Below, piece after piece: positions 22,908 to 31,598 of a stretch of DNA of 64,000 nt; positions within the stretch are counted from its first letter, which is position 1; each line of letters begins with the position of its first letter. Source of the stretch: Desulfarculus sp. (lineage in GTDB: Bacteria > Desulfobacterota > Desulfarculia > Desulfarculales > Desulfarculaceae); the NCBI GenBank assembly GCA_003605055.1, contig QZKP01000020.1:62001-126000 (forward strand). The letters are read 5' to 3'. Made by a program: the position numbers and the translations under genes. Below the pieces are notes generated by a model. It was not told where the DNA came from. It was given only the letters and a program-made list of their open reading frames with translations, and ran no database searches.

Positions 22908-24788
22908 CTACATTCCGGCCGCGTATTCATCCATGCTCAGGCGCTTGATCAGCTCCGGGGTGGGCACGCCGTCGTTGTCCCAGCCGCGCACCGCGTAATA
23001 CTCCTGGATGGCGTCGCCCAGACCGATGGGTATCTTGCCCGCGGCCGGACCCTCGCTCACCGGCTCGAAGAAGCGCTTGGGCCACTGGAAGTCGTGCCCC
23101 CGCTGCCAGCCGTAGCGCACGTTGAGCATCTTCTGCAGGGTGGTGATGCGTTCGCCGCACTCGCGCAGGTCCTGCACGGTCCAGTCCAGGCCCATGATGG
23201 CGTTGAGGGTCTTGGTCAGGTCGCTCAGGGTGTAGGCGCGGAACTCCTGGAACTTGCAGTGGCCGGCCGAGTTGATCACGTTGCAGTAGTCGTGGAACTT
23301 GGCGTTGCGGTCGCCGGCGTTCTTCCAGGACCAGCGCTCGTCGTTCTCCACGTGGTCAATGCCCCACTCGGGCAGGGTGATGTGCCCCACCCAGATGTGC
23401 TGAGAGTTGCCCCGCTCGTGGTTGGGCCCGGCGGCGCAGCCGGTGGCGTAGTTCAGGGCCGAGATGTACTGAGCCCGCCAGTTGTGGGCGGCGATCTCCT
23501 GGCCCTTCATCTGCACCGCGAACTCCGTGGCCCCCCGGCCCAGGGCCTCGGCCGCCAGCTTGGTGCCCTCGCCCAGCAGGTAGCCGATGCCGTCGGCGCG
23601 CAGCCCGATTTTCTTGGTGAACTCCACCACGCCTTCGTTGTTGCCCCAGGTCAGGTCAATGCCGTAGGTGTCGGCCTTGGTGATCAGGCCCTTCTCGTAG
23701 GCCTCCATGGCGAAGGCGATGATCACGCCCAGGGAGATGGTGTCCATGGAGTAGAGGTTGGCCAGCTCGCAGGCGTAGGAGATGGCCTGCACGTCCGCGC
23801 ACATGGTGTTGAAGCCCATCATGGCGAAGGACTCGTACTCCGGCCCCTTGCCCTCGTAGGCGTAGGGCCCCTGTTTGACGTGGGTCTTGTTGTGGCACTG
23901 GATCACGCAGTGCTTGCAGGGCCAGGGCGTGACCTTGAGCTTCTTGTAGTAGTTGGAGGCGTGCCAGGCCTCCACGCCCTCGGGCCAGCCGGCCAGGGAG
24001 TAGTTCTTGATGGGCAGGTTGCCCTGGGGGGCGAACAGCTCGGTGGCCATGGCCGTGCCCACCTTCTGGATCTGCAGCCACTCGGGCTTGCCGTTGTCCA
24101 TCTCCAGCAGGCGCTTGTTGATGGCCTTGTTGAGCTTCTTGAGCCCCTCGGGGTCGGCCACCTGGAACTTGTTGTCGCCCCTTACGGCCACCGCCTTGAG
24201 GTTCTTGGAGCCCATCACCGCGCCCAGGCCGCAGCGGCCCAGGAAGGACTTCTTGCGGGTCTGGATGTTGGCGAAGCGCACCAGCCGCTCGCCGGCCTGG
24301 CCGATGGACACCACCTCGAAGTCCTCGCCCTGGGCGGCATGGATGGCGTCCTCGGTCTGGTAGGCGTCGGTGCCCCACATCTCCGAGGCGTCTTTGATCT
24401 CGGCCCGGCCGTCGTCCACCACCACGTACACCGGCTTGTCCGCGCGGCCGTAGCAGACCACCGCGTCGAAGCCGGCCTGCTTCATGGCGATGCCGAAGCT
24501 GGCCGTGGCCGCCGAGTCGGAGTTGAGGTTGAAGGCCGGCGAGATGGCCCCGGCCGACCATTTGCCGGCGCCGGACTGGGCCGCGCCGTTGAGCGGGCCC
24601 GAGGCGAAGGTCAGCCGGTTGGCCGGGTTGAAGGCCGTGGTGCCGGCGGGGCACTCCTTCCACATGTAATAAGCGGCCATGCCGGCTCCGCCTAGGAAAT
24701 ATTCGTATACCTTGTCCGGCACCTTCTCGGGCTTGCAGGTGCCACTGCTCAAATCCACCTTCAGGACTTTGTTGCATACGCCTTTCAT
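22908..24788 (-). CDS. aor: Aldehyde:ferredoxin oxidoreductase (tungsten-type AOR)
   Basis: The 626-residue enzyme has all three AOR domains. The N-terminal pterin part includes KVDLSSGTCKPEKVP and FLGGAGMAAYYMW; the middle has KNLKAVAVRG; the C-terminal domain carries NYATGCAAGPNHERGN. The [4Fe-4S] ligands appear as CKHCVIQC (near residue 291) with a fourth Cys later, as in SAGHCKFQ. The enzyme oxidises aldehydes to acids with ferredoxin as acceptor, or runs in reverse. The ATG at 24788 fits GAGGGG at 7-base spacing; a GTG two codons earlier is less likely. It sits in an operon with an ABC transporter and a MoaD-like protein and opposite an iron alcohol dehydrogenase, suggesting alcohol-aldehyde-acid conversion. 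Confidence 0.93.
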   Translation of the reverse strand: MKGVCNKVLKVDLSSGTCKPEKVPDKVYEYFLGGAGMAAYYMWKECPAGTTAFNPANRLTFASGPLNGAAQSGAGKWSAGAISPAFNLNSDSAATASFGIAMKQAGFDAVVCYGRADKPVYVVVDDGRAEIKDASEMWGTDAYQTEDAIHAAQGEDFEVVSIGQAGERLVRFANIQTRKKSFLGRCGLGAVMGSKNLKAVAVRGDNKFQVADPEGLKKLNKAINKRLLEMDNGKPEWLQIQKVGTAMATELFAPQGNLPIKNYSLAGWPEGVEAWHASNYYKKLKVTPWPCKHCVIQCHNKTHVKQGPYAYEGKGPEYESFAMMGFNTMCADVQAISYACELANLYSMDTISLGVIIAFAMEAYEKGLITKADTYGIDLTWGNNEGVVEFTKKIGLRADGIGYLLGEGTKLAAEALGRGATEFAVQMKGQEIAAHNWRAQYISALNYATGCAAGPNHERGNSQHIWVGHITLPEWGIDHVENDERWSWKNAGDRNAKFHDYCNVINSAGHCKFQEFRAYTLSDLTKTLNAIMGLDWTVQDLRECGERITTLQKMLNVRYGWQRGHDFQWPKRFFEPVSEGPAAGKIPIGLGDAIQEYYAVRGWDNDGVPTPELIKRLSMDEYAAGM

Positions 24789-24806
24789 GGCCACACCCCT
24801 CTTAAA

Positions 24807-25205
24807 CTAGGGTTCGGAAAGCTCGACGGAAACACCGCCGACGGTTTCTGACTCCAGGAATATGATCCGCTTGCCGCGCAGGCCCTTCACCGGCGAGGGC
24901 ATCTTGGCCCGCACCCCGCGCCGGCCCAGGGCGGCCAGGTCCGCTTCCAGATCGTCGCTGAGCAGGCAGAAGTGGTGGATGTGGTCTCCCCGCTCCCGCA
25001 CCGACTCCGCCACCCAGGTCTCCTGGCTGTAGTCCTCCACCAACTCCAGTTGCAGCCCGCCGGCCTCCACCAGGGCCACCTTCATCCGCCAGTCGGTGTT
25101 GTCCTTGATCGGCGGCCGGGGGATGCCCAGCAAGTTGCACAGGCCTTCCAGGCTGGCCTCTAGGTCCCGGACGAAGATGCCGATGTGGCCGATGCCCTGG
25201 ATCAT
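24807..25205 (-). CDS. VOC-family protein resembling methylmalonyl-CoA epimerase
   Basis: The 132-residue single-domain protein starts GIGHIGIFVRDLEASL, has a metal-ligand His in GDHIHHFCLLSDDLEADL and a Glu in VGGVSVELSE. This spacing of His, His and Glu matches the methylmalonyl-CoA epimerase branch of the vicinal-oxygen-chelate superfamily, though no mutase gene is nearby. In this operon it may isomerise or cleave an intermediate made by the aldehyde oxidoreductase. It starts 9 bases after livH and ends 18 bases before aor. Confidence 0.85.
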   Translation of the reverse strand: MIQGIGHIGIFVRDLEASLEGLCNLLGIPRPPIKDNTDWRMKVALVEAGGLQLELVEDYSQETWVAESVRERGDHIHHFCLLSDDLEADLAALGRRGVRAKMPSPVKGLRGKRIIFLESETVGGVSVELSEP

Positions 25206-25214
25206 GACGCTCCC

Positions 25215-26084
25215 CTAGCCGTGGGCCGGCCGGCCGCGCAGCCGGCGGACAAAGGAGAAGATGGGGTTCTTGAGAAGCACCAGGGCCATGACCACGAAGA
25301 CCATGGTGTCCGCCGCCGAGGAGTAGACCCGGCCGGTGATCGCGATGACCATGCCCAGCACGAAGGCCGAGATGAAGGTGCCGGTGAGATTGCCCATGCC
25401 GCCCACGATCACCACCGCGAAGGCCAGCAGCAGGATGTGGAAGCCCATGTAGGGCTCGCTGGTGGTGATGGGCGCGTAGAGCACCCCGCCCAGCACGGCC
25501 AGGCCCGAGCCGATGACGAAGGCGATGGAGAAATACTTGTTCACGTCCAGGCCCAGGGCCCGCACCCCGTCGCGGTCCTCCAGGGCGGCGACAACGATCT
25601 TGCCGATGACGTGACGAGTGAAGAAGATGCGCAGGGCGAAGAACAGGACCACGGCGCTCAGGAACACCACCACCCGGTAGAGCTGGATCACCACCCCCAG
25701 CACCACCAGCGGCACCCCGATGGGGTCGCTGACCGGCTGCGGGGCGGTGCCCCAGATGTACTTGATTAAATCCGCGCCGATCAAAAGCACCGCGTAGGTG
25801 GCGATGATGGCGTAGTCCAGGCTCTCGCCGTAGAGGCGGCGGATGATGAAGCGCTCTATCAGATAGGCCACCGGCAGCATGGCCGCGATGGCCAGGGCCA
25901 TGGCCAGGGGGAAGATGCGCAACGTCCAGGGCAGGAAGCTGATGAAAAGGTACACGCCCAGGGAGTAGACCATGCCGTGGGCGAAGTTGACGATCTGCAT
26001 GGTGCCGAAGGTGATGGACAGGCCGATGGAGAAAATGTAGAGGATGGCCCCGATGGTCAAGCCGTATAGGATGGTGTCTATCAT
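25215..26084 (-). CDS. livH: Branched-chain amino acid-type ABC transporter permease LivH
   Basis: The 289-residue permease has eight or so membrane helices, with the LivH signature LSITFGTMQIVNFAHGMVYSLGVYL near the N-terminus, and ALEDRDGVRALGLDVNKYFSIAFVIGSGLAVLGGVLYAP followed by VIVGGMGNLTGTFISAFVLG as the cytoplasmic coupling region. It forms the channel together with LivM. Such Liv-type systems in anaerobes often carry aromatic or short-chain acids rather than amino acids. The operon context (AOR, VOC) makes that plausible here but unproven. Confidence 0.92.
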   Translation of the reverse strand: MIDTILYGLTIGAILYIFSIGLSITFGTMQIVNFAHGMVYSLGVYLFISFLPWTLRIFPLAMALAIAAMLPVAYLIERFIIRRLYGESLDYAIIATYAVLLIGADLIKYIWGTAPQPVSDPIGVPLVVLGVVIQLYRVVVFLSAVVLFFALRIFFTRHVIGKIVVAALEDRDGVRALGLDVNKYFSIAFVIGSGLAVLGGVLYAPITTSEPYMGFHILLLAFAVVIVGGMGNLTGTFISAFVLGMVIAITGRVYSSAADTMVFVVMALVLLKNPIFSFVRRLRGRPAHG

Positions 26085-26086
26085 GA

Positions 26087-27127
26087 TTACTTCTGCCGCC
26101 TGAGGCTCAGGCCCATGCCCTGGGCGAATTTAACGAGCCGCTCATAGGACCGGTCCAAGTACAGTTGGTAGGCGTAGCCGGTGATGCCCCGCCGGAACCA
26201 GAAGACCAGAGCCAGCAGCATCAGGCCCAGGATCATCTCCCAGCGGGCGATGGTGGTGGCCAAGAGGTTGCTGATCATCTCGAAGGCCACCGAGCCCACC
26301 AGGGCGCCGTAGAGGTTGCCCGCCCCGCCGATGAGCACCGAGAAGATGATGCGCGTGTTCTCCAGGGGGTTGACGTCGCTGGGGGCCACGAAGCCCTTGA
26401 CCAGGGCGTAGAGGGAGCCGGCGAAGGCGGCCAGGGTGCTGGAGATGACGAAGGTCAGCCACTTGTACCTGAAGGTGTTGTAACCCAGGAACTTGACCCG
26501 GTCCTCGTTCTCCTTGATGGAGCGGACCACGATGCCGTAGGGCGAGGCGGTCAGGGTCTTGAGCAGCCAGAAAACCAGCAGCAGGCAGACCAGCATGAAG
26601 CCGAAGGCGACCGGCGCTTGGCGGAAGTCCAAAAACCACAGGGCCTCCACCGAGCTGGGCAGGCCGTCCTCGCCGTGGGTGTAGTCCTGCAGCCCCGACA
26701 GGGCCAGCCAGTAGCCGATCTGGTTGAAGGCCAGGTTTACCAGGGCGAAGGCCGCCCCCGAGGTGCGCACCACCACGAAGCCCACCACCGCCGACAGGGC
26801 CGCGCCGCAGACCAGGCCGGCCAGGATGGCCAAAAAGGGGTTGGGCGCCAGGTGCAGCAGGGCCAGGGAGGCCATGTAGGCGCCGGCGCCGAAATAGAGC
26901 ATGTGGCCAAAGGACAGGTGCCCCATGTAGCCGTAGAGCAGGTCAAAGGACAGCACCAGGATGCACATGACCGCGAAGTCGGTCAGCCAGTACAGGGGGG
27001 TGAACAGCGACAGCGCCAGGAAAGCGGCCGCGATGATGGCCATGTCCCGGAACACCAAGAACCGCTGGGCGGGCTGCACCGGGAAGCTCTGTTGGTGGAC
27101 GGCGATGTTATGCAACGGTGGCCTCAC
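26087..27127 (-). CDS. livM: Branched-chain amino acid-type ABC transporter permease LivM
   Basis: The 346-residue protein has the LivM layout: FAVMCILVLSFDLLYGYMGHLSFGHMLYFGAGAYMAS near the start, IKENEDRVKFLGYNTFRYKWLTFVISSTLAAFAGSLYA as the coupling region, and IFSVLIGGAGNLYGALVGSVAF. A GTG at 27127 gives the longest frame; an ATG at residue 29 (MAIIAAAFLALSLF) is an alternative. It ends two bases before livH, showing coupled translation. Confidence 0.92.
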   Translation of the reverse strand: MRPPLHNIAVHQQSFPVQPAQRFLVFRDMAIIAAAFLALSLFTPLYWLTDFAVMCILVLSFDLLYGYMGHLSFGHMLYFGAGAYMASLALLHLAPNPFLAILAGLVCGAALSAVVGFVVVRTSGAAFALVNLAFNQIGYWLALSGLQDYTHGEDGLPSSVEALWFLDFRQAPVAFGFMLVCLLLVFWLLKTLTASPYGIVVRSIKENEDRVKFLGYNTFRYKWLTFVISSTLAAFAGSLYALVKGFVAPSDVNPLENTRIIFSVLIGGAGNLYGALVGSVAFEMISNLLATTIARWEMILGLMLLALVFWFRRGITGYAYQLYLDRSYERLVKFAQGMGLSLRRQK

Positions 27128-27140
27128 TTGAGCGCGGACG

Positions 27141-27830
27141 CTACAGATAGTTCTCCAGTTCGGCGGTGTTTTTGATCTCGGCCGGGTCGGTCAGCTCCCG
27201 CTCGATCTTGCCTTCCTTCATGATGTAGATGCGGTCGGCCAGGCGGGAGACCACCGACAGGTTCTGCTCCACGATGATGCCCGAGACCGTCTCCTTCATG
27301 CCGCTCAGGATGCGGAAGATGTCCTGGATGACTATGGCCGCCAGGCCTTCGGTGGGCTCGTCTATCAAGAGCAGCTTGGGCTCGCCCACCAGGGCCCGGC
27401 CGATGAGCAGGATCTCCCGCTGCCCGCCGGAGAGGCCGCCAGCCTTGTTTTGCAAAAAATCCTTGAACTTGGGGTAGAGGCTCATCACCCGCGCCAGCGC
27501 CTGCTCCAGCGGCTCCCCGGCGGCGTAGGCGGCCAGCTCGATGTTGCCCTTGACGGTCAGGTCGCTGAAGACCTTCTTGTCCTGGGCCACGTAGCGCACG
27601 CCCCGGCGGGCCACCTGCTCCGGGGCCAGGCCGCTGATGCCTTGGCCCTCCAGGCTGATCTGGCCCTGAGTGGGCTTTAAAAATCCGGCTATGGTCTTGA
27701 GCAGGGTGGTCTTGCCGGCCCCGTTGCGCCCCACCACAAAGACCATCTCGCCTTGGTTAAGCTTGATGGAGACATCGTGCAGGACCTTGGCGTGACCGTA
27801 GGCTACGTCGATGGAGTTGACCTCTAGCAC
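27141..27830 (-). CDS. livF: Liv-type ABC transporter ATPase LivF
   Basis: The 229-residue ATPase has Walker A (GRNGAGKTTLLKTIAG), the signature LSGGQREILLIGRALVGEPKLLLIDEPTEGLA with Walker B, and the LivF-typical ending. The start is the GTG at 27830: it overlaps the livG stop by seven bases, has GGAAGGG about 11 bases upstream, and gives the family length. A longer in-frame start would read through the livG end in another frame. The protein energises transport with LivG. Confidence 0.92.
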   Translation of the reverse strand: MLEVNSIDVAYGHAKVLHDVSIKLNQGEMVFVVGRNGAGKTTLLKTIAGFLKPTQGQISLEGQGISGLAPEQVARRGVRYVAQDKKVFSDLTVKGNIELAAYAAGEPLEQALARVMSLYPKFKDFLQNKAGGLSGGQREILLIGRALVGEPKLLLIDEPTEGLAAIVIQDIFRILSGMKETVSGIIVEQNLSVVSRLADRIYIMKEGKIERELTDPAEIKNTAELENYL

Positions 27831-28588
27831 GCGTCGGTTTCCCTTCCCCAGTAGCACTCCCGGACGTTGGGGTCGCAAAGCACCGCCCCGGGCTCGCCTT
27901 CGCATATCAGGGAGCCTTCGTTCATGACGCTCAGGCGCTGCACCAAATCGGTTATCTTGGAAATTTTGTGTTCAATGATCACCAGGGTGAAGTTGTCTTT
28001 TACTTCGTGCAGCAGTTGCAGCACCTCGCCGATCTCGTGATCGCTCAGCCCGGCCAGGGGCTCGTCCAACAAGAGCAGCTTGGGCTGCAGGGACAGGGCG
28101 ATGGCGATCTCCAGCATGCGCTTGTCGCCGTAGGACAGCTCCGAGGTGAACACCCCGGCCTTGTCCTGCAGGCGCACCGTCTCCAGGGCCTGCCGGCAGT
28201 CTGCCAGGGTGGACGCCTCGCGGGCCGGCTTAAAGAAGAAACTGCCCAGGCGAGAGCCCTGCTGCCTGCGGTGGAAGCTGGAGAGCACCAGGTTCTCCCA
28301 GACGCTCAGGGAGTTGAAAACCGAGACCAACTGAAAGGTGCGGGCCATGCCCATGCCCACGCGGGCGTAAGGCGGCTGGTCGGTCACTTCCTTGCCCAGG
28401 AACCGCACGCTGCCGGCGGTGGGCCGGAAGTAGCCCGAGAGCAGGTTGAAAAGGGTGGTTTTGCCCGAGCCGTTGGGCCCGATGACCCCCGCCACCTGGC
28501 CCTCGGGCACTTGGAAGTCAACCCGGTTGACCGCGACCAGGCCGCCGAAGCTCTTGCTCAGTTTGCTGGTGGATATCAGATCTGGCAT
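27824..28588 (-). CDS. livG: Liv-type ABC transporter ATPase LivG
   Basis: The 254-residue ATPase has Walker A GPNGSGKTTLFNLLSG, the LivG-specific NRVDFQVPEGQVAGVIG and VGMGMARTFQLVSVF, the signature LSYGDKRMLEIAIAL and Walker B KLLLLDEPLAGLSDHE. The signature starts LSYGD rather than LSGGQ, as is usual for LivG. It pairs with LivF as the motor of the permease. It follows livK after a 102-bp gap that holds a long hairpin. Confidence 0.93.
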   Translation of the reverse strand: MPDLISTSKLSKSFGGLVAVNRVDFQVPEGQVAGVIGPNGSGKTTLFNLLSGYFRPTAGSVRFLGKEVTDQPPYARVGMGMARTFQLVSVFNSLSVWENLVLSSFHRRQQGSRLGSFFFKPAREASTLADCRQALETVRLQDKAGVFTSELSYGDKRMLEIAIALSLQPKLLLLDEPLAGLSDHEIGEVLQLLHEVKDNFTLVIIEHKISKITDLVQRLSVMNEGSLICEGEPGAVLCDPNVRECYWGRETDAC

Positions 28589-28647
28589 GGAGCAGGTCTT
28601 TTCTTTAAATTTGCATGGTCGGCTGTTGAAAGCACCGCGGGGTCGAA

Positions 28648-28678
28648 TCCCGGGAGCCGGGGGGCCCGGCTCCCGGGA
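28648..28678 (-). repeat. 14-bp perfect inverted repeat between livK and livG
   Basis: TCCCGGGAGCCGGG (28648-28661) and its exact complement (28665-28678) flank a GGG loop just after the livK stop. No T run follows in the direction of transcription, so it is more likely an mRNA-stabilising or partial-attenuation hairpin than a full terminator. It would raise livK message over the permease and ATPase messages. Confidence 0.7.
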
Positions 28679-28690
28679 GCTGCCGCCGGC

Positions 28691-29938
28691 TTACCAGCCC
28701 AGGCTCTTGACCGTGGGCAGGAAGGCGTCGCCAGAGTAAACGTCAATGATCTTGCCGTAGTCCCACTTGTTGGGCCGCTTGTCAGCGGGCAGCCCGGTGA
28801 TGATCCAGGCGTTGTACTTATAGCGCGGCCTGCCGTCCACGCGCCACTTGGCCGGGCCCTTGGCGGTGAGGAAGTCAGGCTTTTTCATCAGGGCCTCGTA
28901 CATCTTCTTGGGATCGGTGGAGCCAGAAACCTGCATGGCCCGGATGACCTCCTTGGAGCCGTAGTAGGCGCTCATCACGTACGGGTCGGGCGGCTCGCCG
29001 AACTTGGCCTGGTACTTTTTGGTGAACTCGTCGCTGAGCTTGACCACCTCTTTGTCAGCGAAGCCCTTCATATCATGGTACCACCATATCTGGCAGTCCA
29101 GGCCGGCCAACACCTCGGGCGGGATGCCCTTGGCCATCAAGGAGATGATCCAGTTGACGAACAGCTTGGTCTTCTTCTTCAGGCCCATCTCGCCGGCCTG
29201 CTTCAGGGCGGTGATCATGTCGTTGCCCCAATGACCGAAGCAGATGATATCCGGCTTGAACTCCATGCACTTGATCAGGTAGGGGGTCATGTCCGCCGAG
29301 CCCACCGGGGACCAGACCACCGTGTACTTGACGTCCTTGTGCTGCTTGAGCACCGCCTCGGCGCCGGCCCAGGCGAACTTGCCGTAGGCGTAGTCGGGCA
29401 TGAAGAACACCACCCGCTTGGCCTTGAGCTTCTCGATCACAAAGCCGGCCGCGCCGCGGCCCACCATGCCGTTGTCGCCCAGGACGGCCATGGCGTAGGG
29501 GGCCTTGACCTTCTTCTCGAAGTAGGAGTCAGGCACGCCGTTGGTGGTCATCAAGAAGAAGCCCAGCTTCTTGGCCTCGCCGTTGAGGGCCAGCGAGACG
29601 TGGGCGAAGGTGCCGCCCTGGATGATCTTGACGCCCTGGGTCTTGACCAGCTCGGACACGCGGCGGATGGCCACGCCGGGCTTGGTCTCGTCGTCGCGAT
29701 CGATGACCTCGATCTTCATCATCTTGCCGCCGATCTTGACCCCGCCGGCGGCGTTGGCCTCTGCAAAGGCCATCTTGGCCACTTCGGCCTGTTTGGGGCC
29801 CAGCACCGACCCAGGACCGGTGATGGAGTACATCACCCCGACCTTGACCGTGTCGGCGGCCAAGGCCGGGCTGGCCGCGAAGGCCGCCAGGGCCAGGCAG
29901 GCGCCGACCAACCCTAGGGTTCTTACCAATTTCTTCAT
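28691..29938 (-). CDS. livK: Liv-type ABC transporter substrate-binding protein LivK
   Basis: The 415-residue periplasmic protein has a clear signal peptide (MKKLVRTLGLVGACLALAAF, cleavage after SPALA) and the type-I periplasmic binding fold beginning TVKVGVMYSITGPGSVLGP, with VIDRDDETKPGVAIRRVSELV and GHWGNDMITALKQAGEMG. It lacks an N-terminal lipobox. It captures the ligand for the Liv-type transporter; the family binds amino acids, urea, amides or aromatic acids, and the ligand is not readable here. The ATG at 29938 has AGAGGGAGGAGAC upstream. It is the first gene of the eight-gene operon. Confidence 0.93.
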   Translation of the reverse strand: MKKLVRTLGLVGACLALAAFAASPALAADTVKVGVMYSITGPGSVLGPKQAEVAKMAFAEANAAGGVKIGGKMMKIEVIDRDDETKPGVAIRRVSELVKTQGVKIIQGGTFAHVSLALNGEAKKLGFFLMTTNGVPDSYFEKKVKAPYAMAVLGDNGMVGRGAAGFVIEKLKAKRVVFFMPDYAYGKFAWAGAEAVLKQHKDVKYTVVWSPVGSADMTPYLIKCMEFKPDIICFGHWGNDMITALKQAGEMGLKKKTKLFVNWIISLMAKGIPPEVLAGLDCQIWWYHDMKGFADKEVVKLSDEFTKKYQAKFGEPPDPYVMSAYYGSKEVIRAMQVSGSTDPKKMYEALMKKPDFLTAKGPAKWRVDGRPRYKYNAWIITGLPADKRPNKWDYGKIIDVYSGDAFLPTVKSLGW

Positions 29939-30144
29939 GTCTCCTCCCTCTGTTTTAGAGTTTGCTGGTGATATCCCATGGCCCGGCCGCGGGCGGGCCA
30001 TTTGGCACCTGATCCTCGCCGGCTCCACGGCCCCGCCTGGCCGGCTGAGGGCTGGACGGAGGCTCCCACCCCTGCCCGACAACCGCCAGCCGGACTGTTC
30101 GTCGCTGCGGCGCAGACGATGCATTCATAGCTCCAGGTTTTATG

Positions 30145-30174
30145 GTAATATCATTTGTCTAACGGGCTGGTCAA
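30145..30174 (-). promoter_or_regulatory. Candidate promoter of the liv-aor operon
   Basis: On the minus strand TTGACC (30174-30169) and TATTAC (30150-30145) are spaced by 18 bases in the only AT-rich patch of the 438-bp gap between livK and the alcohol dehydrogenase. The remaining gap holds no credible gene. Confidence 0.5.
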
Positions 30175-30376
30175 GGTAATTCGCAAGGGGCAGCCACCAG
30201 GCAACCCATCGGATTTGCACCGGCTTTGTGCGCTTGCCCCTGGCCGGGAGCTTGGCCGGCCCCAGCGCTCCGTGTTAACATCGGGCCCTCCGGAGCGGGG
30301 GCCAGGGGCCGCGGCCAGCCCGGCGGCCCGGGGGGCGGCCTGGTTCGCAGCAACCCACCAGCGAAGGGATAAAGCC

Positions 30377-31534
30377 ATGTTCAAGACGATGCACCTGCGC
30401 ACACCGGAATGGATTCACTTCGGCTTCGGCGCCGCCCGCCAGACCGGCGCCGAGGCCAAGCGCCTGGGGGCGGGCCGGGTTCTGGTCCTCTCCGGTCCCA
30501 ACGTGGCCCAAAGCGGGCTGCTGGAGCCCATCTTCGCCTCCCTGCGCGCCGAGGGCCTGGAAAACGACCACTTCGCCCAGGTGGAGGAGGAGCCCTCCAT
30601 CGCCAACTTCTACGCGGCGCTGAAGGCCGCCAAGGAGGGCGACTTCGACGTGTTCGTGGGGGTGGGCGGCGGCAGCGCCATGGACCTGACCAAGATGGTG
30701 GCGGCCCTGATGGTCAACCCCGGCCGATTGGAGGACTATTTCGGCATAGACATGGTCCCCCGGCGGGGCCGGCCCTCCATCCTGATCGCCACCACCTCCG
30801 GCACCGGCGCCGAGTCCACCCGCATCGCGGTGTTCAGCGACTTGGAGGCCCAGACCAAGCGGGTGATCAGCGCCCAGAACATCCTGGCCGACGTGGCCAT
30901 CGTGGACCCGGAGCTGACCCTGACCATGCCGCCCAAGGTCACCGCCGACACCGGCATGGACGCCTTCATCCACGCCCTGGAGTCCTACCTGGCCAAGAAC
31001 GCCAACCCCGTCACCGACAACCTGGCCCTGATGGCCATCGAGCTGGCGGCGGCCAACCTGGGGCCGGCCTTCGCCGACGGCGGCAACCGTGAGGCCCGCT
31101 ACAACATGTCCCTGGCCAGCATGCTGGCCGGCGTCGCCCTGAACAACGCCGGCGTGGGGGTGATGCACGCCCTGTCCTTCCCCATCGGCCGCGAGTACCA
31201 CCTGACCCACGGCCCGGCCCTGATCGTGATCATGGCCGCCACCATGCGCTCGCTGGCCGTGGCCTGCCCGGACAAGTTCCGCGAGGTGGCCGAGGCCTTT
31301 GGCGTGGACACCTGGGGCCTGGCCCCCTGGGAGGCCTCCGAGGAGGCGGTGCAGGCCATGGTGCGCCTGGCCCAGAGCGTGGGCCTGCCCACCAGCCTGA
31401 GCGAGGTGCAGGCCGACCGCAGCCGCATTCAGGCCTGGGCCGAGGCGGCCTACGCCAACCGCCGCCTGCTGGACAACACCCCGCGCAGCCTCTCGGCGGC
31501 CGACATCGCCTCCATCCTGGAGGACTCCTTCTAG
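30377..31534 (+). CDS. Iron-containing (group III) alcohol dehydrogenase
   Basis: The 385-residue enzyme has the NAD(P)-binding motif VGVGGGSAMDLTKMVA near residue 95, the TTSGTGAESTRIAVF motif, and metal ligands in DTGMDAFIHALESYLA, GVMHALSFPIG and YHLTHGPAL. It interconverts alcohols and aldehydes. Adjacent and divergent to the operon with an aldehyde:ferredoxin oxidoreductase, it could supply or consume the aldehyde. The ATG at 30377 has AAGGGA at 8-base spacing; the open frame extends upstream in low-quality sequence. A strong terminator follows. Confidence 0.92.
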   Translation: MFKTMHLRTPEWIHFGFGAARQTGAEAKRLGAGRVLVLSGPNVAQSGLLEPIFASLRAEGLENDHFAQVEEEPSIANFYAALKAAKEGDFDVFVGVGGGSAMDLTKMVAALMVNPGRLEDYFGIDMVPRRGRPSILIATTSGTGAESTRIAVFSDLEAQTKRVISAQNILADVAIVDPELTLTMPPKVTADTGMDAFIHALESYLAKNANPVTDNLALMAIELAAANLGPAFADGGNREARYNMSLASMLAGVALNNAGVGVMHALSFPIGREYHLTHGPALIVIMAATMRSLAVACPDKFREVAEAFGVDTWGLAPWEASEEAVQAMVRLAQSVGLPTSLSEVQADRSRIQAWAEAAYANRRLLDNTPRSLSAADIASILEDSF

Positions 31535-31555
31535 GCAGGGGCTCGCAAAAACAGC

Positions 31556-31588
31556 GCCGCCGGCCGGTCTCCCGGCCGGCGGCTTTTT
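31556..31588. terminator. Bidirectional rho-independent terminator
   Basis: GCCGCCGGCCGG (31556-31567) and CCGGCCGGCGGC (31572-31583) form a perfect 12-bp stem with a TCTC loop, followed by TTTTT on the plus strand and preceded by AAAAA (minus-strand T run). It ends both the alcohol dehydrogenase gene and the convergent ilvD-like gene. Confidence 0.85.
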
Positions 31589-31598
31589 GGCGCGGCGG

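Noticed and set aside
28641-28660. tRNA-like T-arm (GGTCGAATCC) after livK
   Set aside because: No acceptor, D or anticodon arms fit around it; the resemblance comes from the GC-rich hairpin.
22803-29917. Plus-strand open frames of 630 and 649 codons opposite aor and livK/livG
   Set aside because: Same shadow effect; the minus-strand products are complete known enzymes and transporter parts.
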